Shown here: positions 53,570 through 64,000 of the stretch, one piece after another
Position numbering within the stretch: the first letter of the stretch is position 1
How the letters are laid out: the number at the start of each line of letters is the position of its first letter
NCBI GenBank assembly: GCA_030159075.1
Contig: BROG01000548.1
Coordinates: 442,377 to 506,376, forward strand
Source: Atrina japonica
Taxonomy: Eukaryota > Mollusca > Bivalvia > Pterioida > Pinnidae
Length of the DNA: 64,000 bases
Direction of reading: 5' to 3'
Position numbers and translations under genes: made by a program
The notes under the pieces: model-generated
The model's database searches: none
What the model was told of the DNA's origin: nothing
What the model saw: the letters and a program-made list of their open reading frames with translations, nothing else

Positions 53570-53800
53570 AAGTGGTTTATAACATTTATTATTTGGCCTT
53601 TATATCACACCACTATTGCCTTCGGAAATGTACACTTATATTTAATTAGCTGAAGTCTGAGTGACAGTAACGAGCTTTTGTTTTTGTAAAAATTAAACTT
53701 TGGTATTGTTGATACTTTTCATATGTCGTATGTTTTTGCATTTTTTTGGTCTTCTTCGAACTCAACTGACGAAGTCTTATTGGCGGAAATAAGTATCTTG
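53570..53800 (+). repeat. Dispersed ~350-bp repeat, partial copy
   Basis: TTATTATTTGGCCTTTATAT, CTCAACTGACGAAGTCTTAT and TTGGGCATTAG keep the family order. Confidence 0.55.
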
Positions 53801-53802
53801 GG

Positions 53803-54028
53803 CATTAGTATTAGTCATTTTGTACAACTACTGTATAAACATTAGTATTAGTCATTTTGTACAACTACTGTATAAGCATTAGAATTAGTCATTTTGTACA
53901 ACTACTGTATAAACATTAGTATTAGTCATTTTGTACAACTACTGTATAAGCATTAGTATTAGTCATTTTGTACAACTACTGTATAAGCATTAGTATTAGT
54001 CATTTTGTATAACTACTGTATAAGCAAA
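53803..54028. repeat. 37-bp minisatellite, about six units
   Basis: The unit CATTAGTATTAGTCATTTTG, then TACAACTACTGTATAAG, is nearly identical in all copies, so it is young. It begins inside the tail of the dispersed repeat (GGGCATTAG). Confidence 0.95.
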
Positions 54029-54439
54029 CATTTAAGGGATGATTAAATTTTGGCGTTATCAGCGAGGTTGTAGATCGGTAAAATTGAAGATCGCTAACAA
54101 ATTATTCCTCATTGCATTAGTTAGGTATTAGCTCTTTTTAATTATAAAATCGCTAAAATCACTATCGGTGAAATTATATACCACATTTTGAGGACAAAAG
54201 GCTAAATTTCCGTCTCGTTAAAATGCTCACACATACGGTTTAACTTATGTAACATGATATTTGTATCTCAAAAGACTAAAACAAATGTTCTGAAACAATA
54301 TCATATTCTTCATTTTTTAAAACGAAAATGGCTTCTGTAATATAGTTTATGCTATAAAGATGAATCATTAACATAGATACTGATACATTGCACTCTAAAC
54401 CCATTAGAGGGGATAGAATAAAAATATTTCTTTCAGTGC

Positions 54440-54440
<1 letters not shown>
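54029..54440. other. No feature seen
   Basis: AT-rich unique-looking sequence with a short GATCGGTAAAATTGAAGATCG inverted pair. Confidence 0.4.

Positions 54441-54445
<5 letters not shown>

Positions 54446-54480
<35 letters not shown>
54446..54480. repeat. (TA)n microsatellite
   Basis: Pure TA, 35 bases. Confidence 0.95.
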
Positions 54481-54483
<3 letters not shown>

Positions 54484-54723
54484 AGTCAAAAAAGAAACAT
54501 GGCACTTTATATTTTGATATCTCTGTTTTGTCTTCCTATAAAATACCTTTTTGACCCCTTCCCTAAAATGATGTTAATTCATATCGACTCTAAGTCGTAA
54601 TAACTCAATACCATGCTAATATGTCATCATTGGTCTGCAATATCTTACACGTTTTAAAACCGTAGTTTGACTGTGTTGTCGGAAAAATGTTAAACTATAG
54701 TGTCAGGTTTCTTTATTGGCTGA

Positions 54724-56035
<1,312 letters not shown>

Positions 56036-56044
56036 TTTATTCTA

Positions 56045-56110
56045 GCGCTTGCGATGGACAAGTGGTCAAGAAGTCGACCAGCAAACAATAGGTTTCGATC
56101 TTGGGTGATT
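56045..56110 (+). repeat. Possible tRNA-like SINE head relic
   Basis: GATGGACAAGTGGTCAAGAA resembles an A-box/D-arm, and AGGTTTCGATCTTGG about 28 bases later resembles a B box. The stems do not pair well. Confidence 0.3.
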
Positions 56111-57430
56111 CCAAAGACTTTAAGAAATGGTAGTAACTGCTGCTTCAGCAAGTATTCTGCATATGATATGAAAGTCACAGTTCTTTCACAATAGACTTAA
56201 AACCAAGGTCACGTGTCATGACAGACTTGGTAGAAAAAGAACCGTAACTATATTGATATCTATAGCATAGGTAAAAAATTTGATACACTTCACCTAAAGC
56301 ACCTAATTTCTCCATGTAATTGACAACTTGTTGGGGTTTGTAAAAGGATAATACAAAACCAAATACATGTATTTATTACATTTTAAAAAGAATTATTAAT
56401 TAAATAAGAAATATTACATTTTTCATTAATTCATCAAAATACAGTACCAGACCACTCATAAAAATCTGATTAATTAATCCCATCTATACTGTAAATAATG
56501 ATCATTTTCAATTCATTGTTTGATTATAAACTGATCACATTTGCTATTAAATGCCAATAAATGGTGTTGCTGTAGTAAAATCTTTAGGACACGCACTATA
56601 GATATGACGTATCAAGAAGGGATTTTCGTGTGAACTATTTATAACACCGTATCGAAGCTAAACAAAATGACTCCGTACGGACTTGTTCTGTCTCGATTCA
56701 AAAGCAGACGATATTATGTTTTGATGGAGTGGGTTTAAGTGGCCGAAAGACAATGGAAATGTTTAATGTATCCACTATCTAGGTCATCATTTTTTTTAAA
56801 TTTTTTAAAAAGTTTTTAAAAACATTCAGTGGAACTGGAGATACAGTACAAAAGATGAGCATCGAATTGAGCTAACTTCGATTTTGAAGCAAGTTTGCTG
56901 TCCAGGTCTATCGATAACTTTGGCATGATCTTTGAGGCATCAAGTGATGTATTTCAATCAAAACCATAGGTGCGCAGAAATCCTTTTTAGAACGTAATAG
57001 TTTCCTCCAGGCTTCAGTTTTCATTGAGAATATTGCGTTCTAAAAATATTTCCGAGCCCCTGAGTCAAAATGTGGTTTGTTCACATTTCACAAGCCGTAG
57101 ACTACACTGTGGCCTACATGTACAGAATATCGGGTAAATCTAGGGCTAGCGGAACTTAACTGGAAAATGTAATAAATAGAATATTTGACAATAGTTTTTG
57201 AATAACATATTTATTAAATCTCGTGAGGCGGGAGAATACATATTTAACACGATTGCTACTGTATTTTGTATCTAGCCAAATCACCATTACTATAGGTATG
57301 AGAATTAATTATTACGGACTTGTCCGATTCACATAAGATGGCGCAGCGGCCTAAACTTTTGATTATCATATGGAGGACTGTACTTACTTTTCGGTTATGG
57401 CAATCTTCACGGGGAAAACAGGAAAAAAAC
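56111..57430. other. No feature seen
   Basis: Nothing recognised apart from short A/T runs at 56790-56820. Confidence 0.4.
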
Positions 57431-57435
57431 TTAAT

Positions 57436-57838
57436 TTTGAGATTGTGTTGATGTACTATGGATACAACGTAATATAATATAATAAATTGTGTATTGAAAT
57501 TGTGTTGATGTATTATGTATATAACTTAATGTAATACAATAAACTTTATATTGTGATTGGGTTGATGTAAGACAATAAGCTGTATATTGTGTTTGAGATG
57601 ATGTACTATGGATATAATGTAATGTAATACAATAAATTATGGATATAACGTAATGTAATACAATAAGCTATATTGTGATTAGGTTGATGTAAGACAATAG
57701 ATTTTATATTGTGTTTGAGTTTATGTACTATGGATATAACGTAATGTAATACAATAAACTGTATTGTGACTAAGTTTATGTAAGACAATAAACTGTATAT
57801 TGTGTTTGGATTGATGTATTATTGATATAACGTAATGA
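57436..57838. repeat. ~90-bp imperfect minisatellite, about 4 units
   Basis: ATATAACGTAATGTAATACA and the following CAATAAACT.TATATTGTG..T.GGTTGATGTA phrase recur with indels. The clearest pair is 57645-57735 and 57736-57826. Confidence 0.8.
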
Positions 57839-59045
57839 ATGATTTCCTTCTTCACCTAAAAGTTGTAGTATATCTACACAATTGAAGATTATATTTTACG
57901 ATTGATATTAATATGAATATAATACATACAATGTCAGTTCTCAAATACAAGATATCTACACCGGCATTCTTACGTATAAGCTATATTTGCATAAACATGA
58001 ATTGCTTTCTTAAATACATCTGAGTATTTCATGTCTTAAAATTTGACTTACTATAATCATTATAATTGACAAATTAACGTGAGCAGTAACATTTTGCTTG
58101 TCTGTTTTCAATACAATTTCATATGGGTATATAGCCATGTATAGTTCCTCTAGATATTAACCACTCCTTAACACATATCGTAATCAATATCATAGTGTAA
58201 ATATGGAACCGAATCAGCTGGTATGGATGTTTTATCTCTTCGAAATCCGACATATGGAGAAAGCAATACACTGACATTAAGATGTCAAACTCTGAACAGA
58301 CCTTGATGGCAGCGTGGTGCTAAACCAGTGCGACATGAAATTGTTTATTGTTGGAAGCAATACGAAACTGTGTAATCTCTGAAAATGTCGGACAGGTTTG
58401 TCATTTTAACTATCCCTCCTCCAGTTAATAAACTGAAAACCAGCATCATGTAACATGCTATATTTAAAAAGATGATGGTAAGTAATTACACAGATATTTT
58501 TATTCAACACAATCTAATAAGATTTGCAGCTATAAAAACATGAAGTGATGCTCGTCATGAGGACTATATATATAAACACGGCATCAGTATAATTATCATC
58601 CAGTTAACAGTACTGCATTTCCGAAGGATTGGTTATACTTTTTGGAATTATAGCAGTAGTACAAACCAACTGGTGTTAATATAATGATGTAAACATGAGT
58701 AACGGAATGATCGAACGACTGTATCAAGTGTTGTTTTGTTTTGTTCAATAAAAAGTAACAGCAGTAATCTCCCCTTCATCGTTATTCGGTTGCTGACCTT
58801 ACGTGTGTCTCTCTATAACAGAAGGTAGCATATTTTCATAACTTTATATATCTAAATAGTGAAGTAAAGGTACCATCTAAGGGCACGTAAAGTTGTACTC
58901 TATCGATTAATAGAATTGTTGATGTATATTGTCCGCAAGAATTTAGTGTTTTAACTTAAAAAACTGAGAGGAAATCGGCACAAAGATATGAAATGACCAA
59001 GCCTCTTTATATACAATATATATGACATTCATAGTGGTATGTTTG
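57839..59045. other. No feature seen
   Basis: No recognisable gene, RNA or repeat. Confidence 0.4.
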
Positions 59046-59049
59046 ATAT

Positions 59050-59290
59050 CATAGACTTAATACCAAGGTTATTGTTCCGCAAACAGGTCCATTCAAATAT
59101 TTAAGATGATTGTTTTGGTCAACAAAACTTCATCAGTTGACCGGAGCTCGAGTTTAAGATAAATGATACGAAAAGTGTTTTTTCTTCACGTGCGGAGTGA
59201 CAACTTTAAACCTTTGCAACAGACCATTTCAATAGACCAAGGATTCCGAAACGGAAAGTAGAATCATACAAGGCCAAATACCAAGTATTG
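59050..59290 (-). repeat. Dispersed ~350-bp repeat, inverted partial copy
   Basis: AACAAAACTTCATCAGTTGA and ATCATACAAGGCCAAATACC are the inverses of the family's TCAACTGATGAAGT and TTATTTGGCCTTGTATGAT phrases. Confidence 0.55.
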
Positions 59291-59299
59291 CTTATTTAT

Positions 59300-60200
59300 G
59301 TATGTCTATAAGTGATGCTATACTATATGGATGAATTAATCCAGTAATACACAAATGCTTTGAATATAAAGGTATTATTGTGTTTGGTTTCTGTTTGGTT
59401 ATATTATTTTGTATTGCCGTTTTATTAACCAAATAACGTGAATGTGTTTTTCAGGAATAAAGGTATATATGAATATGTAAGTGTAAATTATCATAAAATT
59501 CAGATATATAATAACCGTTGTTCCTTCTGTATTTAATCAAACCCTGTATGTGTATGACTTCATAGAATATATATTCTATTTCGCTTTGTCTATTTAGATT
59601 ACAGTCTTTAAAAAATACTTAATGTACTATTTAGAAAACTACAACGAAATATTGTGAAAATTTTCAGCTTTCCATGCAAAATCACATGAAGACTTCTTTC
59701 ATCCCCTGGGAAATCAAAAATTGAATATATGATAATTTCAATAACAATATACAAATGTACAAAGGTTTTATTATTAAGTACGTCTTTTATTAAATATCAT
59801 AAACAATACCAAAGTTATTACAGGTAAACATTGGACATACACAGACCTGTGGGAAAAGTAGAAATATGATCCGGTGTCATGATAGGAGTAGAGTTTGTCC
59901 CTGCCGATCGAACACACCTGCATCAAGTCCTTATTTAAACCGAAAACAATACCTTGAAAATGAGAAACATTTCGAGGATTATATGTTCAACACCTCATAT
60001 GGAATACTTCTCGATGCGAATTAAAATGAATATTTTAAAAAATGGGGCGTATGGAAAGATATTTGACCATTGTTTACTAGAAATAAGAAACGTCTTGAAA
60101 CATACCATAGCAATATTTGCCACAAATGAGACCAGATCAAACTCGATTTATGTGTGCTATAGGCATGTGATGCGAAGGAGTAAATGAGACCGAAATTTTG
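59300..60200. other. No convincing gene
   Basis: A 77-codon + strand frame (59954-60187) has no recognised motif. Nothing else seen. Confidence 0.35.
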
Positions 60201-60204
60201 AATT

Positions 60205-60414
60205 TTGAATGTTGTTTTACGCCACACTAAACAATCTCTATATGATGGCGGCAAGTTTTTAATGTTGGCGGAGAGAACCTGGTTACAATGTACCGCAAGT
60301 AAACGGGCAAATATCCTCATAAAAATCAGTTTAGACCGAAGCGGGACTGCGCTGAAGTGAGACACTACATTATTTAAAGGACGATACTCTAATCACTAAG
60401 TCACGGAGACCGCC
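60205..60414 (-). mobile_element. tRNA-Ser/Leu-headed SINE, decayed
   Basis: On the - strand, GGCGGTCTCCGTGACTTAGT is the head. The body includes AACCAGGTTCTCTCCGCCAA and the tail TTTAGTGTGGCGTAAAACAA. The B box is lost. Confidence 0.6.
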
Positions 60415-60568
60415 AAAAGAGACCAATGTTCCCTAAATATAAACGTCTAGGAATATATTGCAGAATTAAGTTAAAAAATAGCAGTAAATGAGATTCAAGT
60501 TATATATAGCGATAAACGACAATTATATGCTACACAGATTTATGATTGTTATATAACTGTAAGAGCTG

Positions 60569-60684
<116 letters not shown>

Positions 60685-60694
60685 ATACAAACTC

Positions 60695-60790
60695 ACCATA
60701 CCCCGATTGGGGTTCGAACTATCGAAGTATGGCATCAACTACCTGACTCTCATGTTAAACGCCCTAACCACTCGGACATCTTCGCTATAA
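60695..60790 (-). repeat. tRNA-like (type II) sequence, probably a SINE head
   Basis: On the - strand, GCGAAGATGTCCGAGTGGTT is followed by a long variable arm and AGTTCGAACCCCAATCGGGG. The A and B boxes are good, but the T-stem does not pair, so a working tRNA gene is unlikely. Confidence 0.5.
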
Positions 60791-60940
60791 TGAATGTTTC
60801 GGTTGCGGTGTCCAGAGATAGAGGTGAAAGTTGTTCATATCATGTAAATAACAATGGATCTGACGATGCGTATAGAGAAATACAAGTATATATATAAAGC
60901 AGATATATCACTACAACATCTTGGAAACTTGATCGTCGAT

Positions 60941-61000
60941 TGTTTGTTTTATTCATTGTTGTTTAACGTCCCACTCAACTCGATCGACGATTTCTCAAAA
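60941..61000 (-). repeat. SINE tail fragment
   Basis: GTTGTTTAACGTCCCACTCA is the inverse of the TGAGTG.GGCGTTAAAC tail of the family. Confidence 0.5.
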
Positions 61001-61655
<655 letters not shown>

Positions 61656-62050
61656 GTATATCTAATGTTTCGATTAATCTCTTTTCTATTACAAAGTTTA
61701 CTGGACAATAAATCAACATTTCCGTCGTATAAATTTACTTTGATGACCATTATTTCCTCTTTCGCTTAAGAGAATAATGAAAATAACAGAAGAAGCAACA
61801 TTTCAATGTAATACGTGCTAGTGCTTCCTTCCAAACATACATCATAGAGGACACAAATTGTTATTGCAGGCTTTTTAAAGTCTTATTTCCTGCACTGGCC
61901 TGGAATCAATTGTCTCACAATTCATCCATCATACTTGAATGCAAAAGTGCAATGGGTGCAGTGTAACGATAACGATAAATTTTATAAAATGTATCGCAGA
62001 TATTATCTATCATTCTATCCATCCATCCATTCAGTCACCCATCCAACCAT

Positions 62051-62222
<172 letters not shown>

Positions 62223-62229
62223 TGATCCG

Positions 62230-63110
62230 TCCCTAAGCGTGTCTATAATTGTATTTTGGATTACTTTGCATAAGTCGAGACTTAATTTTTATCATCATTC
62301 TTTCTTTCTATCTATGTACAATCTAATTTTTTAAATTTCCTTGCATGTATTTCATAGATAAAATCTACATGTTATCTTGAGATACATTTATTGTAAATTT
62401 AACTTGATTATACTGTCAGCCCTGGAACGCATTGTTTTACAATATTGATGCATATATGTAATCAATGAATATTCGATACACTAAAAGAATGTATTATGTT
62501 GACACAAATACAATATCTTTATTCTGAAATTAGTTATATATAAATATGTTTGCTATTCGTGCTTTACAAATTAAAGTGTCGGTCTTTGCTTTCAAGATAA
62601 TTTAAAGTATATTTAAATGTAAGAATATATATATTATTTGTTTTGATAATTTCTATCCATTTCCAATGTTTGACATTCAAGCCATGTTTGTTTCACCTGA
62701 GTTGCACAAGAGAACGCCCATTCGAGACATGGCACAGGCACTTCAAACGTATAGTAGTAACTATATGTACTACATCATTTATTTGTATAGATTTGATGAA
62801 GTACAACCCTTTATATCATCATCTGATAAAAATGTCATCTGCATACACGAGGGGTGATAAGAAATATTAAACAGCAAGTCTAAATGAGGACACGTCCCTA
62901 ATCGTGACTTATTAGTCATTGTGTTTTAGACCTAGAAGAAATCGACCTAGTACCGTCCTAGAGGACCCGCACCTGGTTAAGTAGAGGCAACCAAAATAAG
63001 GTACAACTGTCTACGTGATGGGAAATATGTTTATCAGGATATAAAAACGACATTCCTTGTTCTTGTGAAGTAACTAAAGTGAACATCATGTATGGCGACA
63101 GTTTGTATTA
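62230..63110. other. No convincing gene
   Basis: Two overlapping + strand frames near 62643-62870 (63-75 codons) have no recognised motif. Confidence 0.35.
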
Positions 63111-63116
63111 AAATAC

Positions 63117-63117
<1 letters not shown>

Positions 63118-63188
<71 letters not shown>
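63118..63188. repeat. (TA)n microsatellite
   Basis: Pure TA, about 71 bases. Confidence 0.97.
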
Positions 63189-63192
<4 letters not shown>

Positions 63193-64000
63193 TATGCGAA
63201 ATATATGACGGACAAGACATTAAATCTTAATCAAAATTATACTTTATATTCCATTTGCATTATCATTATACATCTTTAATTCCCACTGGAATTGAAAGCA
63301 ATTTCATGATATCTATCGGTTTTTTTCTTTTCGTCAATATTAATAATTGCATGTGAGGTGTATGTGGGTCTAAATATCCAAGTTGTTTTATCTGAAGAAA
63401 ATTCAATATATCATTCAAACTCTACCATGTGTATCAAAATCAGTCTATGTATACCGTGAAATGCAAAGTGATGGCCATACAGTAGAGAAAATTTTCTCCA
63501 CGGGAGTGATGGGTTCCTAAAACTTACATTTCCTAAGAATTGATCCACCCGGAAACACATTGTCATTTTTACATTAGCGAGAGAAGCACGTATTAACGGG
63601 ATTGAACATGTCATAGACACATGTCGGAATGACTAGTGTTAACATTTCTGTGATGACACTTATTATTATCAAAGAATAATAGAAATGCCTTCATACTGTG
63701 AAAGAAAGGGAAAATTACCCCCATGTTAGTCTTAGCTGGTTGTTACTGTTATTTTACCGCGCACTCCAGCATGGCGCGGAAAATGCCTATTGCGATTTTG
63801 CCAGTAAGCAGACGACACAAAATGTCTTATTATTCTCGGTTAGCCGGTGGTCCTCAATAATATTGATACAAAACAGAAACTTGTAGGTTACGTTATAATT
63901 GGTTGCGCATATATGTACATACATTTTACTACGTTTTGAAAATTTAAACCACATTAAATTTTGTGGGGAATGATGAATAAAACAAATAAAAATATGAAAA
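63189..64000. other. SINE tail relic at 63740-63790, otherwise nothing
   Basis: GTTATTTTACCGCGCACTCC resembles the inverse SINE tail. The remainder to the window end shows no gene. Confidence 0.35.

Noticed and set aside
60695..60790. tRNA-Ser/Leu gene on the - strand
   Set aside because: The T-stem and acceptor do not pair; it lies next to TA repeats as a SINE-like fragment.

Overview
This is AT-rich eukaryotic nuclear DNA with very little coding sequence. It most likely comes from a lophotrochozoan, and a bivalve or related mollusc fits best. The reasons are the protein sequence of the one clear gene, tRNA-headed SINEs whose tails resemble those I know from bivalves (a Meta-type body and a 'gcgttaaac'-like end), Penelope-like and mariner relics, and very dense (TA)n, (GA)n, (ATT)n and (CTAT)n microsatellites. 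The species cannot be fixed from the window alone.

The only convincing host gene is a Zic/odd-paired zinc-finger transcription factor on the + strand, 18501-20959. It has two coding exons (18501-19371 and 20385-20959) and a 1,013-bp GT-AG intron of phase 1 that splits the linker between fingers 3 and 4. The joined product is 481 aa, with an N-terminal ZOC-like motif, a ZF-NC motif, five C2H2 fingers (the first two a tandem CWCH2 pair), an acidic Ser-rich C-terminal region and an NEWYI motif like the C-terminal end of vertebrate ZIC proteins. Three CCAAT boxes plus one ATTGG lie upstream, and an AATAAA signal lies about 125 bases after the stop.

Region by region: 1-2.3 kb holds decayed transposon genes on the - strand (Penelope-like RT, mariner-type transposase, a non-LTR RT scrap). 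4.0-5.4 kb holds an element whose ends carry 16-bp iterons in inverted orientation; a 3' part of it recurs at 33.1-33.8 kb in a (GA)n-linked duplication. 6.5-6.8 kb is a short inverted-repeat element. 12-16 kb has SINEs, a hairpin element and a 37-bp minisatellite of about 19 units. 18-21 kb is the Zic gene. 23-31 kb has foldback elements, a tandem 367-bp dispersed repeat and a 75-bp minisatellite open in both directions. 33-48 kb is repeats and MITE-like families. 49-51 kb has a ~135-bp repeat carrying nuclear-receptor-like half-sites. 52-61 kb holds SINEs and two minisatellites. The rest is simple repeats.

About 18 kb upstream and 43 kb downstream of zic contain no second host gene that I can recognise. 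That is the gene-poor setting often seen around developmental regulators. No bacterial-type operon, CRISPR array, rRNA or intact tRNA gene is present. The most unusual structures are the 16-bp-iteron element, the palindrome-bearing 43-bp minisatellite, the cluster of four TIR elements at 44-47.5 kb with (TA)n at their ends, and the receptor-site repeat.
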